A DNA stretch of 64,000 nucleotides from Paraburkholderia tagetis (lineage in GTDB: Bacteria; Pseudomonadota; Gammaproteobacteria; Burkholderiales; Burkholderiaceae): positions 62,001 through 126,000 of the forward strand of contig NZ_JAKLJA010000003.1 in the NCBI RefSeq assembly GCF_022213065.1. The letters are read 5' to 3'. How positions within the stretch are numbered: the first letter of the stretch is position 1; the number at the start of each line of letters is the position of its first letter. Of the stretch, positions 54,236-63,371 are shown piece by piece. The notes beneath the pieces are model-generated. The model was not told where the DNA came from. It worked only from the letters and a program-made list of their open reading frames with translations, and did not search any database. The translations under genes were made by a program, and so were the position numbers.

Positions 54236-55900
54236 TTAACGGTCGCGCTGGCCGTTGCCGTCGCGGCGCGAGCCGCCCGGGCGGCCACCCAGCAGCGCAC
54301 CCGGATTCGATTGCGGCTTGCGCTGCGGACGGCCCAGCGCGCTTTCGTGCGACACGCCGCGCTGGCTTTCGCGGTGCGTATGCTCGCCACGACCGCCCTG
54401 CGCACCGTGATTCGCGCCTTGCTGCTTCACTGGCTTGGCGGTGCGCACGCCGTTCGGCGCGGCGGGCTTGGCCTGGCGCTGGCCGCCGTTGTTTCCACCG
54501 CTGTTGCCAATATTATTGCCAGCGGCGTTGCCACTGTTGTTCTGACGATTGCCGCCACCGTTGGCCGCCTGCGCGCGGCCGCTGTCTCGGCCGCCATCAC
54601 GGCCACCCTCGCGCCCACCGCCACGAGCCTCGCGTCCCGGCGCCGGCTTGGCCGCCGCATTGCCGGCATTGCCCGAGGCACCGCGCCCCTGACCTTGTCC
54701 CTGACGCTGCCCGCGGCCTTGCTGCTGGCCACGGCGCAGGATCGGCTCGGGTTTCGCGTTCGGATCCGGCTCGAAGCCCGCAATGACCTCTTGCGGCACC
54801 GCGCGCTTGATGAGTTTTTCGATGTCTTTCAGAAGCTGATGCTCGTCCACGCAGACGAGCGAGACCGCTTCGCCGGTCGCACCCGCGCGGCCCGTGCGGC
54901 CGATGCGGTGCACATAGTCCTCGGGCACGTTGGGCAGGTCGAAGTTGACCACGTGCGGTAATTGGTCGATGTCGATGCCGCGCGCGGCGATGTCCGTGGC
55001 CACGAGCACCTGCAGCGTGCCGTCCTTGAACTCGCTCAAAGCGCGCGTGCGGGCCGACTGGCTCTTGTTGCCGTGGATCGCGAGCGCGCTGATGCCGTCC
55101 TTCGTGAGTTGCTCGGCGAGGCGGTTCGCGCCGTGCTTGGTGCGCGTGAACACGAGCACCTGGAACCAGTTGTGCTGGCGGATCAGGTGCGTGAGCAGCT
55201 CGCGCTTGCGGTCGCGATCGACGGGGTAGACCTTTTGTGCGACGGTTTCCGCCGTGGTGTTGCGGCGCGCGACTTCGATGAGCGCGGGCGAGTCGAGCAG
55301 GCTGTCGGCGAGCGCCTTGATTTCGTCGGCGAAGGTGGCCGAGAACAACAGGTTCTGGCGCTTCGGCGGCAGTTTCGCGAGCACACGCTTGATGTCGTGG
55401 ATGAAGCCCATGTCGAGCATGCGGTCGGCTTCGTCGAGCACGAGGATCTCGATCTGCGAGAGATCGATGGTCTTTTGCTGCATATGGTCGAGCAGACGGC
55501 CCGGCGTCGCGACCACGATGTCCACGCCGCGCTTGAGGGCGTCGATCTGCGGGTTGATGCCCACGCCGCCGAACATCACCGTCGACTTGAGCTTCAGATA
55601 CTTGCCGTAGGCGCGCACGCTTTCCTCGACCTGGGCGGCCAGTTCGCGCGTGGGCGTGAGAATGAGCGCGCGCACGACACGCCTGGCTCCTGCTGCCGGC
55701 GGCATGTCGGACAGACGCTGCAGGATGGGCAGCGTGAAGCCGGCGGTCTTGCCGGTGCCAGTCTGGGCGCCGGCGAGCAGGTCGCCGCCGTTCAGCACGG
55801 CAGGAATGGCTTGCGACTGGATAGGCGTGGGGGTGGTGTAACCCAGTTCGTTGACGGCACGGACCAGCGGTTCGGACAAGCCGAGAGAATCGAAAGACAT
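54236..55900 (-). CDS. rhlE: DEAD-box RNA helicase RhlE-type
   Basis: 554 residues from the ATG at 55900 ([16 protein letters not shown]). Q motif [13 protein letters not shown], Walker [21 protein letters not shown] box [15 protein letters not shown], and the C-terminal helicase motifs [10 protein letters not shown] and [10 protein letters not shown] are complete. After about residue 375 comes a 175-residue Gly/Arg/Asn-rich tail (RGG-like repeats) expected to bind RNA or promote condensates. It works in ribosome assembly and mRNA turnover, often cold-induced. The tail is encoded by repetitive DNA. Confidence 0.93.
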   Translation of the reverse strand: MSFDSLGLSEPLVRAVNELGYTTPTPIQSQAIPAVLNGGDLLAGAQTGTGKTAGFTLPILQRLSDMPPAAGARRVVRALILTPTRELAAQVEESVRAYGKYLKLKSTVMFGGVGINPQIDALKRGVDIVVATPGRLLDHMQQKTIDLSQIEILVLDEADRMLDMGFIHDIKRVLAKLPPKRQNLLFSATFADEIKALADSLLDSPALIEVARRNTTAETVAQKVYPVDRDRKRELLTHLIRQHNWFQVLVFTRTKHGANRLAEQLTKDGISALAIHGNKSQSARTRALSEFKDGTLQVLVATDIAARGIDIDQLPHVVNFDLPNVPEDYVHRIGRTGRAGATGEAVSLVCVDEHQLLKDIEKLIKRAVPQEVIAGFEPDPNAKPEPILRRGQQQGRGQRQGQGQGRGASGNAGNAAAKPAPGREARGGGREGGRDGGRDSGRAQAANGGGNRQNNSGNAAGNNIGNSGGNNGGQRQAKPAAPNGVRTAKPVKQQGANHGAQGGRGEHTHRESQRGVSHESALGRPQRKPQSNPGALLGGRPGGSRRDGNGQRDR

Positions 55901-56167
55901 AAACACCTGTTGTATTGCAGTGGCGCGAGCGGCAAGGCGCTGCTGGCCGAGGCAACAGCACGGCGCGGCGCACGAGATGCGGTTGCGCCCGCTCGCGTTC
56001 ATTCGGACGGCGCGCCAGTGCGCGCGCCGCGTGTCGGCGGTCTATGCAGACCCGCCGGCTGGCGTAAAGTTGCATCGCGCGGCCGCGGACACTGCGGCCG
56101 CCGCGCGATGGTCTTCGCATTTGCTTCGTGTGCCTTGTCCGCCCGGTGGAGGTCCCGGCGGGGCGCA

Positions 56168-56788
56168 TCACGCGACGTAGGCCGCGACGCTCACGAATTG
56201 ACAGACGCTCCCGGCGAGCACGAACAGATGCCAGATACCATGTCCGTGCCGGATGCGTTCGTCGTTGACGAAAAAATAAATGCCGGCGCTATAGATGATG
56301 CCGCCTGCCAGCAACCACGCGGTGCCGGCGGTCGGCAGCGCGCCGAGAAGCGGTCCGGCCGCAACCAGCGCAAGCCAGCCCATGACCACGTAAAGCACCA
56401 TTGAGAGCATGCGCGTGCGGCGCCCGAGCGTGAGTTCCTGCACGATGCCGAACACGGCAAGCCCCCAGCTCACGCCGAAGAGCGACCAGCCCCACGGCCC
56501 GCGCAGCGTGACGAGCGAGAACGGAGTATAGCTGCCCGCGATCAGCAGATAGATTGCGGCATGATCGCACTTCTGCAGCACGGCCTTGATGCGCGGCGCA
56601 CGCACGCTGTGGTACAGCGTGGAAACCGTGTACAGCGCGCACAGCATGGCGCCGTAGACGGCGAAGCTCACGACCTTGTACGCATCATGATCGAGCGCGC
56701 CGAGCGTCACGAGCGAAACCAGTCCCGCGACCGACAGCAACGCGCCCGCAAGGTGCGTAATGCTGTTCAGACGCTCACCCGCGTTCAT
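56168..56788 (-). CDS. Hemolysin III / YqfA (PAQR-like) membrane protein
   Basis: 206 residues from the ATG at 56788 with AGGAG seven or so bases upstream. Seven membrane helices, with family residues RLNSITHLAGALL, YHSVRAPRIKAVLQKCDHAAIYLLIAGSYTPF and a late HGHGIWHLFVLAG; the conserved Ser/His/Asp/His/His set suggests a metal-dependent hydrolase site as in PAQR-type proteins. Despite the name, a cytolytic role is unlikely. Transcribed toward rhlE. Confidence 0.88.
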   Translation of the reverse strand: MNAGERLNSITHLAGALLSVAGLVSLVTLGALDHDAYKVVSFAVYGAMLCALYTVSTLYHSVRAPRIKAVLQKCDHAAIYLLIAGSYTPFSLVTLRGPWGWSLFGVSWGLAVFGIVQELTLGRRTRMLSMVLYVVMGWLALVAAGPLLGALPTAGTAWLLAGGIIYSAGIYFFVNDERIRHGHGIWHLFVLAGSVCQFVSVAAYVA

Positions 56789-56830
56789 GACGACCACTCC
56801 TTGTTCTTCTTGCCCCATCACAATGGCGAA

Positions 56831-56864
56831 GGGCGCAGCCGGCGGTGTTTCGCCGGCTGCGCCC
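56831..56864 (-). terminator. 14-bp perfect hairpin after the cytochrome c operon
   Basis: GGGCGCAGCCGGCG and CGCCGGCTGCGCCC pair without mismatch around a six-base loop, 34 bp after the cytochrome stop on the minus strand. There is no U-run, so termination may need Rho or the hairpin may protect the 3' end. Confidence 0.6.
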
Positions 56865-56897
56865 TCATCAGGCAGACGCCACTATAGCAGGCGGGCG

Positions 56898-58193
56898 TCA
56901 GTCGAGCGGCGCGGAGCGCAGATCGGCCACCTGTTGTGGGGACACCGGCGTGCCCTTGTTGCCCCACGACATGCGGATGAACGTCACGACCGCCGCCACT
57001 TCCTGGTTGGACAGCGATTGCGCGAACGGCGGCATGCCGTACGGGCGCGGATTGCCCTGCGTGCTGGGCGGATAGCCGCCGTTGAGCACCATGCGGATCG
57101 GATTCACAGCCGAATGCATCTGGATCGACTGATTGTTCGCGAGCGGCGGGAAATTCGGCGGCATGCCGAGGCCGTTCTCCGCGTGACACTTTGCACACTG
57201 GTCATGGTAGATCTTCTGGCCTTGCTGTAAGAGTTCGCCTCCGAACGCTTCGGACGTTTCCATTTGCATGGTCTCAGGCGCTTCCTTCTTTTGCGGAATC
57301 GTCTTGAGGTACGTCGCCATCGCCTGGATATCGTCTTCCGGGAGATATTGCAGACTGTTATGGATCACGTCCGCCATGGGGCCGAACACCGCGCCGCGTT
57401 CCGAGACGCCGGTCTTCAGGAGGCTCTGGATCTCCTTGATGTCCCAGTCGCCGAGGCCGCCTTCGCTCGAGGTCAGCGAGGGCGCGTACCAGTTCTGCAA
57501 CGGGATCAGGCCGCCTGCGAACGCGGACGAGTTGACCGGCCCGCCCATCATGTTGATGGACGTGTGGCACATGCCGCAGTGGCCGAGGCCCTCGACCAGA
57601 TACGCGCCGCGGTTCCATTCGACCGACTTGGTCGGGTCGGGCTTGTACTCGCCTTCACGGAAGAACAGCGTGCGCCAGCCGATCAGCAGATTGCGGTTGT
57701 TGAACGGGAATTTGAGCTCGTGCGGGCGGCTCGGCACGCTCACCGGCTCCACCGAGCGCAGGTACGCGTAGATCGCGTCCGAGTCGGCGCGCGAGACCTT
57801 CGTGTAGCTCGTGAACGGGAAGGCCGGATAGAGCAGGCTGCCGTCCTTCGAGCGGCCCGTGTGCATGGCGCGGTAGAAGTCGTCGGAGCTCCATTTGCCG
57901 ATGCCGTACTTGTCGTCGGGCGTGATGTTCGGTGTATAGAGCGTGCCGAACGGCGTCGCCATCGGCAGGCCGCCCGCGAAGGTCTTGCCGCCGCGCACCG
58001 TGTGGCAGGCAACGCAGTCGCCGGCGCGGGCGAGCGTCTCGCCCTTCTTGATGAGATCGGACTGATCGACGGGCGTGGCCGCCTGCGCCGAGTTGTTGCG
58101 CAGATAGTCGGTGCCGGTCCACAGCACCGGCACGAGCGCGGCGGCGGCGGTGACGACGACTGCGGACAGTGCGAACAGGGACTTGCGGTTCAT
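56898..58193 (-). CDS. Tri-heme c-type cytochrome (membrane dehydrogenase electron-acceptor type)
   Basis: 431 residues, N-terminal signal or anchor helix (about 7-25). Three heme sites: CVACH (about residue 60), CGMCH (about 207) and CAKCH (about 340). Three cytochrome-c domains in one chain is the layout of the cytochrome subunit of quinoprotein alcohol, gluconate or aldehyde dehydrogenases, which pass electrons to ubiquinone or terminal oxidases in the periplasm. No dehydrogenase subunit gene is adjacent. It follows the diheme cytochrome gene by 21 bp. Confidence 0.88.
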   Translation of the reverse strand: MNRKSLFALSAVVVTAAAALVPVLWTGTDYLRNNSAQAATPVDQSDLIKKGETLARAGDCVACHTVRGGKTFAGGLPMATPFGTLYTPNITPDDKYGIGKWSSDDFYRAMHTGRSKDGSLLYPAFPFTSYTKVSRADSDAIYAYLRSVEPVSVPSRPHELKFPFNNRNLLIGWRTLFFREGEYKPDPTKSVEWNRGAYLVEGLGHCGMCHTSINMMGGPVNSSAFAGGLIPLQNWYAPSLTSSEGGLGDWDIKEIQSLLKTGVSERGAVFGPMADVIHNSLQYLPEDDIQAMATYLKTIPQKKEAPETMQMETSEAFGGELLQQGQKIYHDQCAKCHAENGLGMPPNFPPLANNQSIQMHSAVNPIRMVLNGGYPPSTQGNPRPYGMPPFAQSLSNQEVAAVVTFIRMSWGNKGTPVSPQQVADLRSAPLD

Positions 58194-58214
58194 ATGGCTG
58201 TCTCCCCCGGCGCC

Positions 58215-58970
58215 TTATTGCGGTTCGCTGCCGCATGCAAGCGGCGTCTTCAACGAGCCAGCGGGTGCCGGCACGGGATTTTGCGGCGCGCTTTGCGTCG
58301 AGAGCCAGGCCGCGACCGCGTTCACGTCGTCATCCGTGAGGCGCGTGGCGACCTCATGCATGCAGTCGGGTGCCTTGGCGTGACGCGATCCCGAGCGCCA
58401 GGCGCCGATCTGCGCGCTGATGTAGTCCGAATGCAGGCCGACGAGACCCGGAACGGCGGGCTCCATGCCGGTGAGCTTCGCGCCATGGCAGGCCGCGCAC
58501 GCGGGCACTTGCCTCGCCGGGTCGCCGTGCAGCACGATCTGGCGACCGTGCGCGAGCGTGCTGTCGCCGACCGCCGGCTTCGAGGGCGGCGGATAGGGCG
58601 GCCGCTGCTGCGCAAAATACGTCGCGATCTCGTGCAGGTAGTCGTCGGAGAGATAGGTGACCAGGTAATTCATCGGCGGGTACTTGCGGCGACCCTCGCG
58701 AAAATTCATCAACTGGTTGTACAGATACTCCGTGGGCTTGCCGGCGAGGCGCGGGAAGTAGTCGTTGTCGGTCCCCTGGCCGTGCGTGCCGTGGCACGCG
58801 GTGCAGCCCTGCACGCGCGAGGCGATCGTGTCGGGGGCTTTGGGCTGTGGGGTCTGGGCGGACGCTGCGCTGAAGATTCCGGTCGTGCCGAACAGCAATG
58901 CGGCCAGAAGCGGCGCGGCGAGCGCAATGAGCGGTCTGGAGATACGTCTTGGGGACACGCGTGACTCCAT
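58215..58970 (-). CDS. Diheme c-type cytochrome (cytochrome c4-like)
   Basis: 251 residues with a signal peptide (about 10-38, ending SAASA). Two heme motifs, CTACH (about residue 57) and CAACH (about 157), each opening a cytochrome-c domain, as in cytochrome c4. Axial Met candidates lie in YPPMNYL and DCMHEV regions. Probably a periplasmic electron carrier co-expressed with the tri-heme cytochrome downstream. Confidence 0.87.
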   Translation of the reverse strand: MESRVSPRRISRPLIALAAPLLAALLFGTTGIFSAASAQTPQPKAPDTIASRVQGCTACHGTHGQGTDNDYFPRLAGKPTEYLYNQLMNFREGRRKYPPMNYLVTYLSDDYLHEIATYFAQQRPPYPPPSKPAVGDSTLAHGRQIVLHGDPARQVPACAACHGAKLTGMEPAVPGLVGLHSDYISAQIGAWRSGSRHAKAPDCMHEVATRLTDDDVNAVAAWLSTQSAPQNPVPAPAGSLKTPLACGSEPQ

Positions 58971-59606
58971 TCTTTATCGTGGACCTGACCAGGCTTCGAA
59001 CGACCCGGCTTGTAGGCTGCGCGCGCTGAAAAAACAGAACACCGTGCGCGCTGCGGCGACGCGGCAGATTCTATCATCGCGGCCTGATAGTGACTATTTG
59101 CCACACGTGCCATCGAGCCGCCTACACGGGCTTGCCCGAACACGATTGCGGCAGAGGGTCGCAACGTCGCCGGTTATGATTCTGCACCTGTTGGCCGATC
59201 CGCGACTCGGGATTGACCCTGCTTGCGCGTCACTGCATGCCGTGCGCATCGGGGGTCGCGTTTCGTGCGCGGTTCGTTCGCGATTCGTTCACGGTCGAAG
59301 CACGGTTGGACCCCACGGCTGATCCTGTCGTTGACCTCGCTGTTGACCCCACGGTTGACCCGCGGTTGAACCGATCCGCGCGGCGGCTATCGAAGCAGGC
59401 ACATCTCGAAACGGCGCACACGCGTGCCACCGATGCGGTTGCGTCGCTGCGCCAACCTTGATGTCGATTCCACCTTGTTTTCTTGTTGTTTCCTTGCCAC
59501 TCGTCTCGATGACTCCAATTGCACTTCCCCCTTCGATGCTGCAGGCACGTGCCGCAGGCCTCGCCCCGCTCCCCATCTGTCGTGAACGCCGGGAGGTCGC
59601 GGTTCG
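58971..59606. promoter_or_regulatory. Divergent region between the cytochrome operon and copD
   Basis: 636 bp with no supported gene. CTATCA-N8-TGATAG at 59071-59090 is an operator-like palindrome about 100 bp upstream of the diheme cytochrome gene, and it overlaps a minus-strand -10-like TAGAAT. From 59310 to 59372 there are imperfect repeats of GGTTGACCC-type words. Confidence 0.4.
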
Positions 59607-60533
59607 ATGAAAGCTGACTGGCTGTGGATCGGGCAGGTCGCGATGGCCGCCCTCGTGAACATCGCCTATGCGTTTGCACTGGGCTCGACGCTCTATGGCG
59701 CGTGGCTCGAGAAGGACGCGCGTAGCGCGGTCGCGCCCGCACGGCCCGCATGGCTGCGCGCGCAAACATCGCTGCGGGCGGGTTCGCTCGTGCTCGCGAT
59801 TGCGCTCGCAATCTGGCTGCTCTACGAAAGCGCGTCGATCAGCGGCGGGACGCTGCCGGGCTCATTCGGCGTCGTGCCGACGGTGCTTGCGCAAACGCAC
59901 GTGGGCCACGCGTGGAGCGTCGCGTTCGTGGGCGCGCTGGTGGTGCTCGGCACGGCGCTGATGCCCGCCACGCCGATGCGCGACGGCGTGCTCTGGCTTG
60001 CGCTCATCGCCACGGCTGCGGGACGCGCGGGCCTTGGCCACGCCGCCGATGCGGGATTCGCCTCGGCGGCGCTCGGCGTGCAGACGCTGCACGTGCTGAG
60101 CGCGAGCGCATGGAGCGGCATCGTGATGGCCGGCGGGCTGGCCGTGCTGCCGGCGCTGGGCGCCTCGACGGCGCGCGGCGTGCTCATCCGCACGGCGGGG
60201 CAAGTGTCCAACGTGGCGCTCTTCGCCGTGGGACTCGTGCTCGCGACGGGTGTGTTCAATGTCCTGCGCGGCACCGGCGGCGCATTCGGCGTGCTCGCAA
60301 CGAGCGCGTGGGGTCACGTGCTGATTGCCAAGCTCGCGCTCGTGGTGCTGGCCATGCTGCTGGGCGGCTTCAACCGCATGGTGGCGATGCCCGAGTTGCG
60401 CCGCGCGGCGTCGACGGCTGTGGCGCGTCGCTTCGTCAACGTGCTGCACCTCGAAGCGCTGGTGATGATGGCGGTACTCATCGTCGCGGCCGTGCTTGGG
60501 CACAGCGTGCCGGGCTATGTGTTGCAGGGTTGA
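59607..60533 (+). CDS. CopD-family copper-resistance/uptake membrane protein
   Basis: 308 residues, about eight membrane helices with His residues placed near helix ends (GHAWSVAF, GLGHAADAG, WGHVLIAKLALV, VLHLEALVM). This fits CopD/PcoD, an inner-membrane protein implicated in copper import or supply. No copC is next to it. Divergent from the cytochrome pair, which may link copper supply to respiration, though this is only positional. Confidence 0.85.
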   Translation: MKADWLWIGQVAMAALVNIAYAFALGSTLYGAWLEKDARSAVAPARPAWLRAQTSLRAGSLVLAIALAIWLLYESASISGGTLPGSFGVVPTVLAQTHVGHAWSVAFVGALVVLGTALMPATPMRDGVLWLALIATAAGRAGLGHAADAGFASAALGVQTLHVLSASAWSGIVMAGGLAVLPALGASTARGVLIRTAGQVSNVALFAVGLVLATGVFNVLRGTGGAFGVLATSAWGHVLIAKLALVVLAMLLGGFNRMVAMPELRRAASTAVARRFVNVLHLEALVMMAVLIVAAVLGHSVPGYVLQG

Positions 60534-60576
60534 AACGCGCGGCCAGTGATGAACCCATGCGTGCGCTGCCGCCGCT

Positions 60577-60876
60577 TCATTCGTAGCCGAGCCGGTGACT
60601 GAGAATGGGCGAGAAGAAGAGGGCGATGGCGCAGCCGATGGCCTTGCCCTCGAGCCCGGCGAGTGCGAGCCCTGATGAAGGATGCGCGATCAGGTCGACG
60701 AGCTGCGGCGCGCACCACAGAACCGCGACGCCGATCAGGCTCTGCTCGACGACGAGGATGCGCCAGCCGCGCGTGCGCGCGACGGCGGCAACGATCACGC
60801 GCATCAGGCCAAAGACGACCAAAGCGCCGACGGCGGCCTGTTCGCGGATCAGATAGTCGGGGAGCATCGTTTCCAT
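60577..60876 (-). CDS. Small three-helix membrane protein, holin-like
   Basis: 99 residues from the ATG at 60876 (METMLPDYLIREQAAVGALVVFG). Three hydrophobic segments (about 14-35, 46-62, 74-92), short charged ends. The general layout recalls small phage holins, but no phage genes are around it, so this is only a similarity in architecture. Convergent with copD. Confidence 0.5.
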   Translation of the reverse strand: METMLPDYLIREQAAVGALVVFGLMRVIVAAVARTRGWRILVVEQSLIGVAVLWCAPQLVDLIAHPSSGLALAGLEGKAIGCAIALFFSPILSHRLGYE

Positions 60877-61028
60877 GTGAATCCCTGCGGCTGGGTACCG
60901 AGCCAAAATGGGTTTCGGCTTCGCAGGGAATTCAGCAAGGAGCAGGCCAGCGAGGGCCAGGTCGCGCCGCGCGTTGCGCGCGGACGGTATGCGAAGGGCG
61001 CCGGGGTCTTGCGCGGCGGGCCTTTGCA

Positions 61029-61108
61029 GGCGCTTTCGCTGTGTGCGAAAGCGCCATTCGAAACACCCGCCCGAAGGCGGGATGCGGCGGTTGGCCCGAA
61101 AAAGGGCC
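61029..61108 (-). ncRNA. Cluster of three hairpins downstream of dgoD
   Basis: In 80 bases: GGCGCTTTCG/CGAAAGCGCC (ten pairs), CCCGCC-CGAA-GGCGGG (six pairs, a UUCG tetraloop when read on the minus strand) and GGCCC/GGGCC with a six-base A/T-rich loop. On the minus strand they follow the dgoD stop by 60 bases. They could be a compound terminator, 3'-end stabiliser, REP-like element or small RNA. Confidence 0.4.
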
Positions 61109-61168
61109 TCAAACGTTACGGCGCTGAAACGCCCAGCAGCCAGGGCGTCACGTAACGCCGCGACTACA

Positions 61169-62317
61169 TCACCACTCGGCGACGCTGCCATCCTCGTGAC
61201 GCCACACCGGATTGCGCCAGCGATGCCCCGTCTTCGCCATCTCGCGCACCTTCTCCTCGTTGACCTCGATGCCGAGGCCCGGGCCCTGAGGAATCGACAC
61301 GAAGCCGTCCTCGTACTTGAAGACCTCGGGATTCCTGATGTAGTCGAGCAGATCGTTGCCCTTGTTGTAGTGAATGCCGAGGCTTTGCTCCTGGATGAAC
61401 GCGTTGTAGCTCACTGCGTCGATCTGCAAACAGGTCGCGAGCGCGATGGGCCCGAGCGGGCAGTGCAGCGCGAGCGCGACATCATAGGCCTCGGCCATCG
61501 CGGCGATCTTGCGGCACTCGGTGATGCCGCCCGCGTGCGAGGCATCGGGCTGGATGATGTCCACATAGCCGCCCGCGAGGATGTGCTTGAAATCCCAGCG
61601 CGAGTAGAGCCGCTCACCCAGCGCGATGGGCGTGCTCGTCTGATTGACGATGTCGCGCAGCGCCTCGACGTTCTCCGAGAGCACCGGCTCCTCGATGAAC
61701 ATCAGCTTGTACGGATCGAGCTCCTTCGCCAGCACCTTTGCCATCGGCTTGTGCACGCGGCCGTGAAAGTCCACGCCGATGCCGACGTTCGGGCCCACGG
61801 CCTCGCGCACCGCCGCGACGTTGTTGATCACGCCTTGAACCTTGTCGAACGTGTCGATGATCTGCAGCTCTTCCGAGCCGTTCATCTTGACGGCCTTGAA
61901 GCCGCGCTCGACCACGGCGCGGGCGTTGTTCGCGACGTCGCTCGGACGGTCGCCGCCGATCCACGAATAGACCTTGATCTTGTCGCGCACCTGGCCGCCG
62001 AGCAGCGCGTGCACCGGCACGCCATGATGCTTGCCCTTAATGTCCCAAAGCGCCTGGTCCACGCCTGCGATCGCGCTCATCGAGACAGGACCGCCGCGAT
62101 AGAAGCCCGCGCGATACATCACTTGCCAATGGTCTTCGATAAGCAGCGGATCTTTGCCGATCAGATAGTCGGCGAGCTCGTCGACGGCGGCTGCAACCGT
62201 GTGCGCCCGGCCTTCGACCACCGGCTCGCCCCAGCCGACGATCCCCTGATCTGTTTCAATCTTGAGAAAGAGCCAGCGGGGCGGCACGACGAAGGTTTCG
62301 AGCCTGGTAATTTTCAT
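61169..62317 (-). CDS. dgoD: D-galactonate dehydratase (enolase superfamily)
   Basis: 382 residues, the standard length. Mandelate-racemase-type barrel: metal ligands Asp in GVDFHGR, Glu in MFIEEPV and Glu in ALGERLYSR; base His in HGRVHKPM and HCPLGP regions; N-terminal capping domain [31 protein letters not shown]. It dehydrates D-galactonate to 2-keto-3-deoxy-galactonate. The divergent GntR/FCD gene is its likely regulator. A neighbouring MFS transporter beyond the tRNA could import a substrate, but that link is speculative. Confidence 0.94.
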   Translation of the reverse strand: MKITRLETFVVPPRWLFLKIETDQGIVGWGEPVVEGRAHTVAAAVDELADYLIGKDPLLIEDHWQVMYRAGFYRGGPVSMSAIAGVDQALWDIKGKHHGVPVHALLGGQVRDKIKVYSWIGGDRPSDVANNARAVVERGFKAVKMNGSEELQIIDTFDKVQGVINNVAAVREAVGPNVGIGVDFHGRVHKPMAKVLAKELDPYKLMFIEEPVLSENVEALRDIVNQTSTPIALGERLYSRWDFKHILAGGYVDIIQPDASHAGGITECRKIAAMAEAYDVALALHCPLGPIALATCLQIDAVSYNAFIQEQSLGIHYNKGNDLLDYIRNPEVFKYEDGFVSIPQGPGLGIEVNEEKVREMAKTGHRWRNPVWRHEDGSVAEW

Positions 62318-62458
62318 GCGGAGTCTCCTTGTCGACGAATCGTCACATCGCGGAGACCATGCTACTGCAAAAATCGCTTTTAAGTGCTATTAATAGTATT
62401 ATTTCTCTTAAGCTCCCAGTATCTGGGTATTTACGGTGGACATCCCCCAGGAGAACGA
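62318..62458. promoter_or_regulatory. AT-rich divergent promoter/operator region of dgoD and its regulator
   Basis: Contains CTATTAATAG (62387-62396) and CCCAG-TAT-CTGGG (62415-62427) palindromes within an AT-rich island unlike the flanking coding DNA. Either is a possible binding site for the GntR-type regulator. It partly overlaps the assigned 5' end of the regulator frame, which is uncertain. Confidence 0.5.
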
Positions 62459-63138
62459 CCATTCAGCGCGATCTGCACGGAACGGTGGCATTCGAACTCG
62501 GCAGCGCGATCCTGCGCGGCGACTACGCGCCCGCCGAGATATTGCCCCGCGAGGCCGAACTCATGGCGGCCTTCGAAGTGAGCCGCACAGTGCTGCGCGA
62601 GGCGTTGCGCACGCTCACCTCGAAGGGGCTCGTGGAATCGCGTCCGAAGGTGGGCACGCGGGTGCGCGAGCGCACGGCGTGGAACCTGCTCGACGCCGAC
62701 GTGCTCGACTGGTACGCGCGCGTCGCGCCGCCGCTCGCGTTTGCGCTCAAGCTTCAGGAAATGCGCGAGATGATCGAGCCGTTCGCGGCGGGACTCGCCG
62801 CGAGTGCGCACGATGCGCACGCCTTCGAGCGGCTCGCGCACGCACATACCGCGATGGCCGAAGCGCGCAACGTCGACGAATGGGTGCGCGCCGACTTGCG
62901 CTTTCACCTGGCCGTGCTCGCGGCGTGCCGCAACGAACTGCTGGTGCCGCTCGGCACGCTGATCGAGCGCACGCTCGAAGGCCAGTTGCGCGTGAACGCG
63001 AAGCGCGCGGACGTGTTCAACGCCGCGTTGCCCGACCATACGGTGGTGTTCGAGGCGATTGGCCGGCGCGATGCGCCTGCGGCGAGCGCCGCAATGGCGG
63101 CGTTGCTGCGTGTGACGCGCGAGCGCATCGAAGGGTGA
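62359..63138 (+). CDS. GntR-family regulator, FadR/FCD type (DgoR-like)
   Basis: 259 residues from ATG 62359, but the true start is uncertain. Recognisable protein begins at about residue 34 ([21 protein letters not shown]); the 30 codons before it lie in AT-rich DNA with palindromes and may be untranslated, and there is no in-frame ATG nearer. Winged helix (about 45-110; [38 protein letters not shown]) and FCD ligand domain (about 125-250). Divergent placement beside dgoD suggests control of galactonate use. Confidence 0.82.
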   Translation: MLLQKSLLSAINSIISLKLPVSGYLRWTSPRRTTIQRDLHGTVAFELGSAILRGDYAPAEILPREAELMAAFEVSRTVLREALRTLTSKGLVESRPKVGTRVRERTAWNLLDADVLDWYARVAPPLAFALKLQEMREMIEPFAAGLAASAHDAHAFERLAHAHTAMAEARNVDEWVRADLRFHLAVLAACRNELLVPLGTLIERTLEGQLRVNAKRADVFNAALPDHTVVFEAIGRRDAPAASAAMAALLRVTRERIEG

Positions 63139-63165
63139 GGGAACTGCAGCGGTGCCGAAATAGAA

Positions 63166-63197
63166 AAAGCCGCTGTTCCTTGCGGAACAGCGGCTTT
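63166..63197. terminator. Terminator between the regulator and tRNA-Met
   Basis: AAAGCCGCTGTTCC and GGAACAGCGGCTTT form a perfect 14-bp stem with a TTGC loop, and the arms begin and end with A/T runs on both strands. It can serve the regulator on the plus strand and the tRNA on the minus strand. Confidence 0.88.
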
Positions 63198-63203
63198 CGC
63201 ATT

Positions 63204-63280
<77 letters not shown>

Positions 63281-63371
63281 GTAGAAGGAAGATTATGGCG
63301 ACGCCCCGGCGACCTGTCAAGCACTATCTCCCAATTTTTTCGGGGCCGCCGGGCCGCAGCGATTGGCAACG

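Noticed and set aside
60577..60876. Prophage remnant based on the holin-like small membrane protein
   Set aside because: No endolysin, spanin, structural or integrase genes nearby; three short helices alone are not evidence of a phage.
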